A stretch of 64,000 nucleotides of DNA from Candidatus Avispirillum faecium (GTDB lineage: Bacteria; Bacillota; Clostridia; Oscillospirales; CAG-272): NCBI GenBank assembly GCA_904396155.1, contig CAJFOI010000032.1:45547-109546 (forward strand), in the 5' to 3' direction. Both the position numbers and the translations under genes were made by a program. This document shows, in pieces, positions 28,499 to 37,009 of the stretch. The notes under the pieces were generated by a model. That model worked only from the letters and a program-made list of their open reading frames with translations, was not told the origin of the DNA and ran no database searches. Positions within the stretch are counted from its first letter, which is position 1; every line of letters begins with the position of its first letter.

Positions 28499-29656
28499 GT
28501 GCGTACGTTTCAGAAATTTATTCGAAAATTTTTGCCCCGACTGGGGGCCATTGTCGCAGCCATAGTTCTCTGTGTGGGGGTCTATGCCTCGGCAGTGTTT
28601 TTTCTGTACAAACCGGATGTGCATGATGGCGGCGAGATCCCTTTTGATACATCCTCCAGGGAAGAGGATAAAGAGAAGAAAGACGATCCGGATGTGACTG
28701 TTAAGGATACGCACTATAATTTTCTGGTGCTTGGACACGACCGGGCGGCCAGCCTTACAGACGTGATCATTTTGATCAGTTACGACATAGAAAAGCAGAG
28801 CATCTCCATGCTCCAGATTCCCCGGGACACATATGTGGAGTTGGAGGATTATTCCTATCATAAGATTAACGGTGCTTATAATTATTTTGTTTCGGCAGCG
28901 CGGAAGAGCGGCAGCAGTGATCCGGAAAAGGACGGCTGCAGGGGATTTGCTTCCTTTTTGGAGACAAATCTGTGTGTGAAGATTCACTACTGTGCGGTGA
29001 TGGATCTGGATGGATTCTCTGGAATTGTGGATACCATCGGCGGCGTAGACATGTACGTGCCGCAAAACATGTATTACAGCGATCCGGGACAAAATCTGTA
29101 CATCAATTTGCGGGAAGGGTATCAGCATCTGGACGGCAAGACTGCGGAGCAGTTTGTGCGGTACCGGATGGGTTATGCTAACGCAGACATCGGGCGGGGC
29201 AACGCACAGAAGCTGTTTATTGCTGCTTTTATTAAAAAGCTGAAGACAAGTGTCAGTGATGTTTCCGTGTTGGGGGATCTTGCTTCGAATGTTATTACTT
29301 ACGTAGATACGGACATCACAGTGAATGACATCATTTACTTTGGGAAATACTTCCTGGGGCTTGGAAACGGAAAAAGTGTGGACCTTTCCAATATCCACAT
29401 GATGACGATGCCTGGTACAGCGAAGTATCACAATGGAGCATCCTACTATGTGATGAACAAAGCGGCCGTGGCGGAGATCATCAATGGGGATTTCAATATT
29501 TACGACTTTGATATTTTGTCCTCCTTTGACAAGGATCAGGTCTTTGTAGCAGAAGACAGCGCGGAAATCCGGGCGTTGTATCTTGCGGATAAGGAAACGG
29601 TTACGACGGACGTGTACGACGCCGACAGTTTGAACAATCAGGAGGGAATCGATTGA
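28499..29656 (+). CDS. LCP family wall-polymer transferase (membrane anchored)
   Basis: LytR-CpsA-Psr proteins attach teichoic acids or polysaccharides to peptidoglycan. A GTG start at 28499, eight bases after GGAG, gives a 385-residue protein with one transmembrane segment (about 13-37) and an extracellular LCP domain. Visible blocks are YNFLVLGHDRAASLTDVI, MLQIPRDTYVEL, VDTIGGVDMYVP and FVRYRMGY. The late arginine-rich motif reads DIGRGNAQ rather than the usual GRxxRQ. It lies between yqeK and a paralogue, so the LCP gene is duplicated here. Confidence 0.9.
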   Translation: MRTFQKFIRKFLPRLGAIVAAIVLCVGVYASAVFFLYKPDVHDGGEIPFDTSSREEDKEKKDDPDVTVKDTHYNFLVLGHDRAASLTDVIILISYDIEKQSISMLQIPRDTYVELEDYSYHKINGAYNYFVSAARKSGSSDPEKDGCRGFASFLETNLCVKIHYCAVMDLDGFSGIVDTIGGVDMYVPQNMYYSDPGQNLYINLREGYQHLDGKTAEQFVRYRMGYANADIGRGNAQKLFIAAFIKKLKTSVSDVSVLGDLASNVITYVDTDITVNDIIYFGKYFLGLGNGKSVDLSNIHMMTMPGTAKYHNGASYYVMNKAAVAEIINGDFNIYDFDILSSFDKDQVFVAEDSAEIRALYLADKETVTTDVYDADSLNNQEGID

Positions 29657-29703
29657 CGGCTGTACCGTGCGATCTACAAAGCCACAGAAAGGTATATTAA
29701 AAG

Positions 29704-30780
29704 ATGAAAAAACGTATAATTGCAGGAATGCTCACGGTTTTGGTTTTGCTTTCTTTGGGCGCATGTAGTAAAGATAAAGAAAAGCCTTCCGGAGAGGATC
29801 AGGCAGACGAAAATGTGACGGCTCCCAGCAATGAGACAAAATATAATTTTTTAGTACTGGGCCACGACCGGGCGGCAAATCTTGCCGACGTGATTCTGCT
29901 GGTGAGTTTTGACACAGCAGAAGATTCCCTTACCCTGATGCAAATTCCCCGGGACACTTTTTTGGATTACGGCGGCAACCATTATAAAATCAATTCCATG
30001 TATTCTTCCACATACAATCAAACGGACGCAGAAGAAAGTGACAACCGGGATTTGGAAGCGGCGCGTGCTTTTGCAACCACTTTGGAAGAGACGCTGTGTG
30101 TGAAAATCCACTATGCAACAGTCATGGATTTGGACGGATTTGGAGCCATTGTAGACGCCATCGGCGGGGTGGATATGTATGTGCCCTATGATATGGTGTA
30201 TCGCGACACAGAGCAGGGGCTCAATATCAATCTGCGGGAAGGCCAGCAAACACTGGACGGGGCCAAGGCAGAGCAGTTTGTCCGGTACCGCAGCGGATAT
30301 GTGCAGGGAGATGTAGGCCGGGGCGATGCCCAGAAGCTGTTTATGACTGCTTTTATCCAATCTCTGAAAAGCAATTTGAGTGTAGGGACAATTGGGGAGA
30401 TTGTTCGTTCGGTATATGAGCACGTGGACACGGAGCTTTCTATTTCCGATATGATCTATTTTGGAAAGGAAGTGCTGGATTTGAACCTTTCCAATGTGAA
30501 TTTGATGACGCTTCCGGGAGAGGCGAAAACCAGTCAGAATTCCGGCGCATCCTATTATGTGATGAACCGGGAAGCTGCCATTGGAGTGATCGACCAGTAT
30601 TACAACATATACGACTTTGCTGTGACAGATGATATTTTCGATCGAAATTTGGATTTCTGCAATACAACGGATCCGGAGATGGAAGCTGCCTATCAAGCGC
30701 CCGCAGAGGAGTGTACTTCCCAAATGTACAATGGGCAGGATATAACGGATCATTCTATCGATATTGATCTTTTGCAATAA
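29704..30780 (+). CDS. LCP family protein, predicted lipoprotein
   Basis: Paralogue of the preceding gene. The 358-residue protein shares YNFLVLGHDRAANLADVI, LMQIPRDTFLD, VDAIGGVDMYVPYD and FVRYRSGY, and has the same DVGRGDAQ change in the late arginine motif. The anchor differs: MKKRIIAGMLTVLVLLSLGAC ends in a lipobox, so it should be a diacylglyceryl lipoprotein, which is unusual for LCP proteins. The gap to the first copy is 47 bp. AGAAAGG precedes the ATG. Confidence 0.9.
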   Translation: MKKRIIAGMLTVLVLLSLGACSKDKEKPSGEDQADENVTAPSNETKYNFLVLGHDRAANLADVILLVSFDTAEDSLTLMQIPRDTFLDYGGNHYKINSMYSSTYNQTDAEESDNRDLEAARAFATTLEETLCVKIHYATVMDLDGFGAIVDAIGGVDMYVPYDMVYRDTEQGLNINLREGQQTLDGAKAEQFVRYRSGYVQGDVGRGDAQKLFMTAFIQSLKSNLSVGTIGEIVRSVYEHVDTELSISDMIYFGKEVLDLNLSNVNLMTLPGEAKTSQNSGASYYVMNREAAIGVIDQYYNIYDFAVTDDIFDRNLDFCNTTDPEMEAAYQAPAEECTSQMYNGQDITDHSIDIDLLQ

Positions 30781-30800
30781 ATTTAGAAAGGACACTTTCT

Positions 30801-31214
30801 ATGGCTGAAATGGATAAAGTATTGCCATCGGAACGAATACAGTTGTGCGAGCATCCCACGCCTCGGGATATTGCAGAGTTTATGGTACGGGTGTTGGATG
30901 CGAAACGGGCCCAGGACATCAAGCTTTTATATGTGGAAAACAGGACGATTATTGCAGATTATTTTGTGCTCTGCACCGGTTCTTCCACTACCCAGGTGAG
31001 CGCACTTTCGGACGAGGTGGAATACCGCCTGTCCCAGTATGATATCAAGCCGCTGCATACGGAGGGAAAACGGGGAGATACATGGATTCTCACCGATTAT
31101 GGATCTGTGCTTTTGCATGTTTTCAGTGCGCAGCAGCGAGATTTTTATAAACTGGAAAAGCTGTATGATGCAGGCAGCGAGCAGGATATCAGCAGTCTGC
31201 TTGCCAAAGACTGA
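30801..31214 (+). CDS. rsfS: ribosome silencing factor RsfS
   Basis: Binds L14 on the 50S subunit and blocks subunit joining when nutrients run low. The 137-residue protein has LDAKRAQDIKLLYVENRTIIADYFVLCTGSS (family core in two halves) and GDTWILTDYGSVLLHVF. A 20-residue N-terminal extension is not part of the family core. AGAAAGGA precedes the ATG. It ends the nadD-yqeK-LCP-LCP run; leuS follows after 43 bp. Confidence 0.95.
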   Translation: MAEMDKVLPSERIQLCEHPTPRDIAEFMVRVLDAKRAQDIKLLYVENRTIIADYFVLCTGSSTTQVSALSDEVEYRLSQYDIKPLHTEGKRGDTWILTDYGSVLLHVFSAQQRDFYKLEKLYDAGSEQDISSLLAKD

Positions 31215-31257
31215 TTGGGATATTGTGATTGACAGATGAGGGGATGAAACGACTACA

Positions 31258-33660
31258 ATGAAATATGATTTTCAGCAGATAGAGAAAAAATGGCAGGACA
31301 GGTGGGAGGCCGCCGGTGCATTTCATGCACAGGATTTCAGCGAAAAGCCGAAGTTTTACGCTTTGGTGGAATTTCCGTATCCCAGCGGAGCCGGTATGCA
31401 TGTGGGCCATATCAAGGCATATATCGGCCTGGAAGTGATTTCCCGTAAGCGGCGGATGCAGGGATACAATGTCCTGTTTCCCATAGGCTTTGACGCCTTT
31501 GGACTGCCCACGGAAAATTATGCGATGAAAACAAAGATCCATCCCAGAAAGGTAACAGACGCCAATATCAAAAAGTTTACCCAACAGCTAAGGCGGGTAG
31601 GCTTTTCTCTGGACTGGAGCAGAGTGATCGATACTACAGATGTGGACTATTATAAGTGGACCCAGTGGATCTTTCGGAAAATGCTGGATCACGGACTGGT
31701 ATTCCGTGACAAGGCCCTGGTGAATTACTGCCCCAGCTGTAAGGTGGTGCTGTCCAACGAGGATTCCCAGGGGGGCAAGTGCGATATTTGTCACAGCGAA
31801 GTGGTGCAGAAATCCAAAGACGTGTGGTATCTGCGGATCACCCAATACGCCGACAAACTGCTGGAGGGACTGGAGGAAGTGGATTATCTGCCCAGCGTCA
31901 AGCAGCAGCAGATCAACTGGATTGGCAAGTCCACCGGTGCTTTTGTGGATTTTTCCATTGCCGGCACAGAGGAGAAGCTGACGGTGTACACCACGCGGCC
32001 GGATACGCTTTTTGGTGTCACCTTTATGGTCATGGCACCGGAACACCCTATCATCGATGCAAACAGAGACAAGATCTCCAATATGGAGGAGATCGAAGCG
32101 TATCGGCAGTTGTGTGCAAAGAAAACGGAGTTTGAACGCACCCAGCTGAACAAGGATAAAACCGGGGTGCGCATCGGGGGGCTTTCCGCTGTAAATCCCG
32201 TAAATGGAAAGGAAATCCCTATCTATATTTCCGACTATGTAATGATGGGATATGGGACCGGCGCAATTATGGCTGTGCCGGCACACGACCAGAGAGACTA
32301 CGACTTTGCAAAGAAGTTTGGAATCGATATCATCGAGGTGATCAAAGGGGGAGATGTCTCCAAGGAGGCATACACCGGCGAGGGCGAGATGGTCAATTCC
32401 GGATTCTTGAATGGGCTGACGAATAAGAAGGATTCTATAAAAAAAGCCATTGCCGAATTGGAAAAGATGGGGAAGGGCAAGGCCGGCGTCCAGTATAAAA
32501 TGAAGGACTGGGCCTTTAACCGGCAGCGCTATTGGGGCGAGCCTATCCCTGTGATTCACTGTGACAAGTGCGGAATTGTGGGCGTGCCTTATGAGGAGCT
32601 GCCCCTCCGTCTGCCTGAAATAGAGGATTTTGCGCCGGGTACGGAGGGAGAAAGTCCGCTTGCCAGAATCGAGTCCTTTGTACACTGCAAATGTCCCAAA
32701 TGCGGCGGTGATGCCCGCCGGGAGACAGATACCATGCCCCAGTGGGCAGGTTCTTCCTGGTACTTTTTGCGGTATATCGATCCGCACAATAAAGAATGTC
32801 TGGCAGATCCGAAAAAACTTCAGTATTGGATGCCTGTAGATTGGTACAACGGCGGTATGGAGCATGTGACCCGTCACATGATTTACTCTCGTTTTTGGCA
32901 CCGTTTTCTGTACGATATTGGTGTGGTTCCCACGAAAGAGCCTTATGCTAAGCGTACTGCACAGGGGCTGATCCTGGGGCCGGACGGCGATAAAATGAGC
33001 AAGTCCAAGGGCAATGTGGTGGATCCCAACGATGTAGTAGACGAATACGGTGCGGATGTGCTGCGGCTGTATGTGCTCTTTATGGGAGACTATGAAAAGG
33101 CGGCACCCTGGTCCGAGAAGAGTGTCAAGGGCTGCAAGCGCTTTTTGGAGAGAGTGGCAGGGCTGATGGATCTTGCACAGGGAACCGGTACAACGCCGGC
33201 GCTGGAGGCCTCTTTCCACAAAACGGTGAAAAAAGTAACCGACGACATTGAGGAAATGAAGTTCAATACTGCCATAGCCGCTATGATGTCCCTGATCAAT
33301 GAAATTTACGATACGGGTACGCTGACGGTGGACGAGTTGAAGACCTTTGCCAGTCTCTTATGCCCTTTCGCTCCGCATATCAGCGAGGAAATCTGGGAGC
33401 AGTGCGGCGGGGCAGGGCTTTTGTCACTGGGTACATGGCCCGTATATGATGTTGCAAAAACGATAGAAGATACCATTGAGATTGCCGTCCAAATCTGCGG
33501 AAAGCTGCGTTCCACCATTCAAATTTCCAGAGATGCGGATCAGGGGACTGCTCTGGCTGCTGCCAAGGCGGACGGGAAAATACAGGCGGCGCTGGAAGGG
33601 AAAACCATTGTAAAGGAAATATATGTGCCGGGCAGGATTGTCAATATTGTTGCGAAGTGA
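31258..33660 (+). CDS. leuS: leucyl-tRNA synthetase
   Basis: Class I synthetase charging tRNA-Leu. The 800-residue protein has the HIGH-type motif PYPSGAGMHVGHIKAY, a CP1 editing domain (about 220-400, with TTRPDTLFG and YGTGAIMAVPAHDQRD), paired CxxC zinc motifs, and the KMSKS loop DGDKMSKSKGN near residue 580. Length is normal. There is no T-box leader: only 43 bp separate it from rsfS. Confidence 0.97.
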   Translation: MKYDFQQIEKKWQDRWEAAGAFHAQDFSEKPKFYALVEFPYPSGAGMHVGHIKAYIGLEVISRKRRMQGYNVLFPIGFDAFGLPTENYAMKTKIHPRKVTDANIKKFTQQLRRVGFSLDWSRVIDTTDVDYYKWTQWIFRKMLDHGLVFRDKALVNYCPSCKVVLSNEDSQGGKCDICHSEVVQKSKDVWYLRITQYADKLLEGLEEVDYLPSVKQQQINWIGKSTGAFVDFSIAGTEEKLTVYTTRPDTLFGVTFMVMAPEHPIIDANRDKISNMEEIEAYRQLCAKKTEFERTQLNKDKTGVRIGGLSAVNPVNGKEIPIYISDYVMMGYGTGAIMAVPAHDQRDYDFAKKFGIDIIEVIKGGDVSKEAYTGEGEMVNSGFLNGLTNKKDSIKKAIAELEKMGKGKAGVQYKMKDWAFNRQRYWGEPIPVIHCDKCGIVGVPYEELPLRLPEIEDFAPGTEGESPLARIESFVHCKCPKCGGDARRETDTMPQWAGSSWYFLRYIDPHNKECLADPKKLQYWMPVDWYNGGMEHVTRHMIYSRFWHRFLYDIGVVPTKEPYAKRTAQGLILGPDGDKMSKSKGNVVDPNDVVDEYGADVLRLYVLFMGDYEKAAPWSEKSVKGCKRFLERVAGLMDLAQGTGTTPALEASFHKTVKKVTDDIEEMKFNTAIAAMMSLINEIYDTGTLTVDELKTFASLLCPFAPHISEEIWEQCGGAGLLSLGTWPVYDVAKTIEDTIEIAVQICGKLRSTIQISRDADQGTALAAAKADGKIQAALEGKTIVKEIYVPGRIVNIVAK

Positions 33661-33688
33661 CTTTCTTTGGAAAATGTTAAAATAATAC

Positions 33689-33717
33689 TTGACACAGTAC
33701 ACATTTTGCGCTAAACT
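33689..33717 (+). promoter_or_regulatory. promoter for rpsU
   Basis: TTGACA, 17-bp spacer, TAAACT; about 50 bp before the rpsU ATG. Confidence 0.7.
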
Positions 33718-33768
33718 ATATAAGAAGTGTTATGGCTTCGACGGCACAAGCGAAGGGAGGGAAACAGA

Positions 33769-33945
33769 ATGGCAGAAATTCGAGTGAAAGAGAATGAATC
33801 TCTTGACAGCGCGCTCCGTCGCTTCAAGCGTCAGTGCCAGAGATCCGGTATCCAGGCCGAGCTTCGCAAGAGAGAATGTTACGAAAAGCCCAGCGTGAAG
33901 AGAAAGAAAAAGTCTGAGGCTGCAAGAAAGCGTAAATATAAGTAA
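33769..33945 (+). CDS. rpsU: 30S ribosomal protein S21
   Basis: A 58-residue very basic protein ([20 protein letters not shown] at the N-terminus) of normal S21 length. S21 supports initiation on mRNAs with Shine-Dalgarno sites. GGGAGGG precedes ATG 33769. It has its own promoter and terminator, so it is monocistronic. Confidence 0.96.
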   Translation: MAEIRVKENESLDSALRRFKRQCQRSGIQAELRKRECYEKPSVKRKKKSEAARKRKYK

Positions 33946-33952
33946 GAAAGAT

Positions 33953-33984
33953 AAGGCTGAGCGGGACAACGGTCAGCCTTTTCC
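33953..33984 (+). terminator. terminator after rpsU
   Basis: AAGGCTGA/TCAGCCTT stem with a 12-base loop, then TTTTCC. Confidence 0.8.
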
Positions 33985-34018
33985 TTTTATACGGATTGAG
34001 GAGAAGAGGGAATATACT

Positions 34019-34966
34019 ATGAAAATCGCAATATTAGATGCGAAAACGCTGGGAGAGGATATCGATCTTTCCTGTCTGCAGGCGCTGGGAGAAGTGATCG
34101 CCTATCCCTCGACTGATCCCCAGGAGACTGCCAGTCGGCTTTTGGGGGTAGATTGTGTTATTGTAAATAAGGTACACATGGACAGGAGCGTGCTGACACA
34201 GGCAGATCGCTTGAAGCTGATATGTATTGCCGCCACAGGATATGACAATATTTGTCTGGACGACATGCAGGCCCATGGGATCGCCGTATGCAACGTAGTG
34301 GGTTATTCCACGCACAGCGTAGCACAGCTCACCTTATCTATGGTGTTGTCTCTGGCGACGCATCTGCCGGCATACAACCGCTTTGTGGAAAGCGGCGCTT
34401 ACACGAGCAGCGGTGTTGCAAACTGTCTGGTTCCCGTATATCATGAGCTGGCGGGAAAGACGTGGGGGATCGTAGGCTGCGGCAACATCGGCAGGCAGGT
34501 GGCCGGTGTTGCCCAGGCCATGGGGTGTCGGGTGATTGTCTGCAAACGCACGCCGGATCCCGCATATACCTGTGTGGATATCGATACCCTTTGCAAACAG
34601 GCGGATGTGATCACCATACACACCCCGCTGAATTTTGAGACGGAGGGCCTTATTTCAAAAGAGCGCATCGCTGCAATGAAGCAAAACGCCATTGTGGTCA
34701 ATGTAGCGCGGGGTGCAGTTTGTGACGAAGCAGCACTCTGTCAGGCGGTCTCAGAGGGACGTCTGGGCGGCCTGGGTGTGGACGTATATACAAAGGAGCC
34801 GTTTCCCGCAGACAGCCCGTACAGCACTGTGATGCATATGGACAACGTATGTCTGACCCCTCACATGGCCTGGGGCGCCTATGAAGCCCGCAACCGGTGT
34901 ATGCAGGAAATCTGTGAAAATATTAAGGCTTTTTATAAGGGTGAGCAGAGAAACCGCCTGGTTTGA
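34019..34966 (+). CDS. D-isomer-specific 2-hydroxyacid dehydrogenase
   Basis: NAD-dependent reductase of 2-keto acids, or oxidase of D-2-hydroxyacids. The 315-residue protein has the flavodoxin-like substrate domain and the NAD domain with GIVGCGNIGRQVA near residue 148, INxAR-type block VVNVARGAVCDEAAL carrying the catalytic Arg, and LTPHMAWGAYEAR with the catalytic His. It resembles hydroxypyruvate/glycerate-type enzymes most, but the substrate is not fixed by sequence. AGGAG lies upstream of the ATG. It stands alone between rpsU and spoIIR. Confidence 0.9.
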   Translation: MKIAILDAKTLGEDIDLSCLQALGEVIAYPSTDPQETASRLLGVDCVIVNKVHMDRSVLTQADRLKLICIAATGYDNICLDDMQAHGIAVCNVVGYSTHSVAQLTLSMVLSLATHLPAYNRFVESGAYTSSGVANCLVPVYHELAGKTWGIVGCGNIGRQVAGVAQAMGCRVIVCKRTPDPAYTCVDIDTLCKQADVITIHTPLNFETEGLISKERIAAMKQNAIVVNVARGAVCDEAALCQAVSEGRLGGLGVDVYTKEPFPADSPYSTVMHMDNVCLTPHMAWGAYEARNRCMQEICENIKAFYKGEQRNRLV

Positions 34967-35000
34967 TATCAAAACAGCCCGATAAATTTTATCTTGCTTT

Positions 35001-35030
35001 GTATAAACTTTTGCAGACCGGGGAATACTA
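35001..35030 (+). promoter_or_regulatory. sigma-F-type promoter of spoIIR
   Basis: GTATA (-35), 15-bp spacer, GGGAATACTA (-10), an exact fit to the forespore sigma-F consensus (GYWTA and GGNRANANTW) at standard spacing. It lies 30 bp before the spoIIR ATG, a gene known to be sigma-F dependent. Confidence 0.85.
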
Positions 35031-35060
35031 CCATACCACCAAAGAAAGGTATGGATTGTT

Positions 35061-35675
35061 ATGAAAGTCAAAGTCATGGTTTGCATGTGCGCATCCATTC
35101 TTGCCGCATTTTTACTTGTATCTGTTCTGCCGGTGCATGGGGAAGAGAAAATATACAGCGATATGATCCGGCTTCATGTGATCGCTGCTTCCGACAGTGA
35201 CGAGGACCAGGCGGTAAAACTGCAGGTGCGGGATGCAGTTTTGGAGGTTGTAGAGGCTTCCATGGAAAACGTGAAAAACCAAGAAGAAGCGCTGGCAGCG
35301 ATCGAAGCTGCAAACGATGAAATTTATACTGCTGCAAAGTCGGTCTTAGAACGAGAAGGGTTTGACTACCCGGTTTCTGTGGAACTGGGACTGGAGAACT
35401 ATCCGGAGCGTGTTTACGAAGGGTTCACCCTGCCTGCAGGCCAGTATACATCCCTGCGCGTTATTATTGGCGGCGGGGAAGGACACAATTGGTGGTGCGT
35501 GCTGTATCCCCCGCTGTGCACTACTGCGGCGGAGGATCGGGAGCAGGTGTTTATCACTGCCGGATTTACAGATGAACAGTACAAAACAATTACGGAAACA
35601 AAGCAGGTGAAATACAAAGTGCGGTTCAAAGTTTTAGAGATTCTTGCATCTTTGTTTGGTATTGAAGAAGAATAA
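35061..35675 (+). CDS. spoIIR: stage II sporulation protein R
   Basis: Secreted forespore signal that triggers SpoIIGA to process pro-sigma-E in the mother cell. The 204-residue protein has a signal sequence (about 1-27), the family blocks IRLHVIAASDSDEDQAVKLQ, PAGQYTSLRVIIGGGEG and NWWCVLYPPLC. Its sigma-F promoter is intact. This is the best evidence in the window that the organism forms endospores. It is followed by tRNA genes and not part of an operon. Confidence 0.95.
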   Translation: MKVKVMVCMCASILAAFLLVSVLPVHGEEKIYSDMIRLHVIAASDSDEDQAVKLQVRDAVLEVVEASMENVKNQEEALAAIEAANDEIYTAAKSVLEREGFDYPVSVELGLENYPERVYEGFTLPAGQYTSLRVIIGGGEGHNWWCVLYPPLCTTAAEDREQVFITAGFTDEQYKTITETKQVKYKVRFKVLEILASLFGIEEE

Positions 35676-35705
35676 AGAAAAACTGAAAAATTCTGTAATA
35701 GATCC

Positions 35706-35734
35706 TTGACAATGTCGAACCGTTATGATATAAT
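35706..35734 (+). promoter_or_regulatory. promoter for tRNA-Met/tRNA-Glu
   Basis: TTGACA, 17-bp spacer, TATAAT; about 12 bp before the tRNA. Confidence 0.8.
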
Positions 35735-35746
35735 AACAGGGCGCGT

Positions 35747-35823
35747 GGCGGAATAGCTCAGCTGGCTAGAGCAATCGGTTCATACCCGATAGGTCGTGGG
35801 TTCAAGTCCAACTTCCGCTACCA
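35747..35823 (+). tRNA. tRNA-Met (CAU)
   Basis: Cloverleaf with acceptor GGCGGAA/TTCCGCT, D-arm, anticodon stem ATCGG/CCGAT around TTCATAC (anticodon CAU), T-loop TTCAAGT and encoded CCA. The acceptor 1:72 pair is G-U and the D-arm is that of an elongator-type tRNA. A CAU tRNA could also be the Ile2 (lysidine) type. The T-stem GTGGG/CCAAC has one G-A mismatch. Confidence 0.92.
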
Positions 35824-35824
35824 C

Positions 35825-35899
35825 GGCCCGTTGGTCAAGCGGCTAAGACACCGCCCTTTCACGGCGGTAACGGGGGTTCGATTCCCCCACGGGTCACCA
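35825..35899 (+). tRNA. tRNA-Glu (UUC)
   Basis: Cloverleaf with acceptor GGCCCGT/ACGGGTC, anticodon stem CCGCC/GGCGG around CTTTCAC (anticodon UUC), T-arm GGGGG/CCCCC around TTCGATT, encoded CCA. It starts one base after the tRNA-Met CCA, so both come from one precursor. Confidence 0.96.
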
Positions 35900-35917
35900 A
35901 GTGGAAGAGTCACCGCG

Positions 35918-35950
35918 AAAAAGCACGTACTTTCGTACGTGCTTTTTCCA
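35918..35950 (+). terminator. terminator after the tRNA pair
   Basis: AAAAAGCACGTAC/GTACGTGCTTTTT stem with a TTTC loop, followed by more Ts. Confidence 0.9.
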
Positions 35951-35968
35951 TTTTTCTTGTGTCTGGGA

Positions 35969-35998
35969 TTGACAGCGGATGCAGGTGTATGTTAAAAT
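35969..35998 (+). promoter_or_regulatory. promoter for the DUF4234-DUF2752 pair
   Basis: TTGACA, 18-bp spacer, TAAAAT; about 50 bp before the ATG at 36050. Confidence 0.6.
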
Positions 35999-36049
35999 AT
36001 GACTGAACTGTGAATCCTGTAAAAATTTTAAGAGCAGAGAGGATAGCCT

Positions 36050-36574
36050 ATGAATTGTCCCTATTGCGGCGCACCAGTCGATCCGGGTGCAAAGTTTTGC
36101 AACGCCTGCGGATCTCCCCTTGCCCAGGAAAATTCCCAGGGGCAGACCAGCAGCTACAACAATACCCCGTTTTTTACGCCGAATACAGACCAAAATACTT
36201 CGGCCAAACCGGTGTATATTCGTTCCAGGAATATCGCGACCTGCATTATTTTGTCTATTGTCACATGTGGGATCTACGGGATCTATTGGTTTATATGCAT
36301 GGTCAACGATGTAAATGAAGTTTCTGAAAACAATGGAACTTCCGGCGGCGTGGTTTTTCTGCTTTCCATTGTGACCTGCGGTATTTACATGCTATATTGG
36401 ATGTACAAAACGGGGGGTGACATCAATGCTGCGCAGAACATGCGGGGGATCCGCGGGGACAGCAGTTCCGGCGTGATATATCTCATTCTCACACTTGTAG
36501 GCCTTGGTATCGTTTCTTATGCGCTGATTCAAAACGAGCTCAACAAGCTTGTGGAAGAATTCGGACAAAATTGA
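36050..36574 (+). CDS. zinc-ribbon DUF4234 membrane protein
   Basis: The 174-residue protein begins with a zinc ribbon (CPYCG...CNACG, residues 3-25), then a Gln/Asn/Ser/Thr-rich linker, then a DUF4234 membrane region with three predicted helices (about 62-85, 100-120 and 143-163). Two helices share the repeat IVTCGIYxxYW, so the domain looks internally duplicated. No function is known for the family. The downstream DUF2752 gene begins two bases after the stop. Confidence 0.82.
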   Translation: MNCPYCGAPVDPGAKFCNACGSPLAQENSQGQTSSYNNTPFFTPNTDQNTSAKPVYIRSRNIATCIILSIVTCGIYGIYWFICMVNDVNEVSENNGTSGGVVFLLSIVTCGIYMLYWMYKTGGDINAAQNMRGIRGDSSSGVIYLILTLVGLGIVSYALIQNELNKLVEEFGQN

Positions 36575-36575
36575 G

Positions 36576-36944
36576 ATGATTCAGCGGAGAAACAAGGTTT
36601 TGCGCATCGCCCTGATCCTCCTTGGGATCGGGGCGTTGTATGCTTTACTTACGTATCTTACCGATTTCGGGATTCCCTGCCTGTTTTATACCGTCACCGG
36701 ACTTCAGTGTCCCGGATGCGGAATTTCCCGTATGTTTCTCGCGCTGCTTCACCTGGATTTTTCCGCAGCCTTTCGGTATAACGGGGCAGTGCTGTGTCTG
36801 CTCCCCCTGTTTTTGCTGGTGGGTGCAAGAAAAATCTATCTCTACATCCGATACGGCCGAAAAAAAGATCGTCTCAGCGATGCGGGCGTCTGGTTTATGA
36901 TTGTTCTACTGCTTCTCTTTGGAATTTTGCGCAATATCACATAA
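36576..36944 (+). CDS. DUF2752 membrane protein
   Basis: The 122-residue protein has the DUF2752 signature TGLQCPGCGISRMFLALLHL with its CPGCG pair, and three hydrophobic helices (about 8-28, 68-85 and 100-120). Function unknown. I placed the start at ATG 36576, just after the DUF4234 stop; a GTG further upstream inside that gene is less likely. The pair end at a bidirectional terminator. Confidence 0.8.
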   Translation: MIQRRNKVLRIALILLGIGALYALLTYLTDFGIPCLFYTVTGLQCPGCGISRMFLALLHLDFSAAFRYNGAVLCLLPLFLLVGARKIYLYIRYGRKKDRLSDAGVWFMIVLLLLFGILRNIT

Positions 36945-36952
36945 AAAATCAT

Positions 36953-36991
36953 GAAAAAAGAAGCGGCCGCCCATAGGCCGCTTCTTTTTTC
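36953..36991. terminator. bidirectional terminator between DUF2752 and rlmD
   Basis: Perfect 16-bp stem GAAAAAAGAAGCGGCC with its complement, 7-base loop, A and T tracts on both sides; serves both converging genes. Confidence 0.92.
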
Positions 36992-37009
36992 ATCTTTGCA
37001 ATCTTTACG

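Noticed and set aside
31215..31257. T-box leader before leuS
   Set aside because: Only 43 bp separate rsfS and leuS, far too short for a T-box, and no T-box core sequence is seen.
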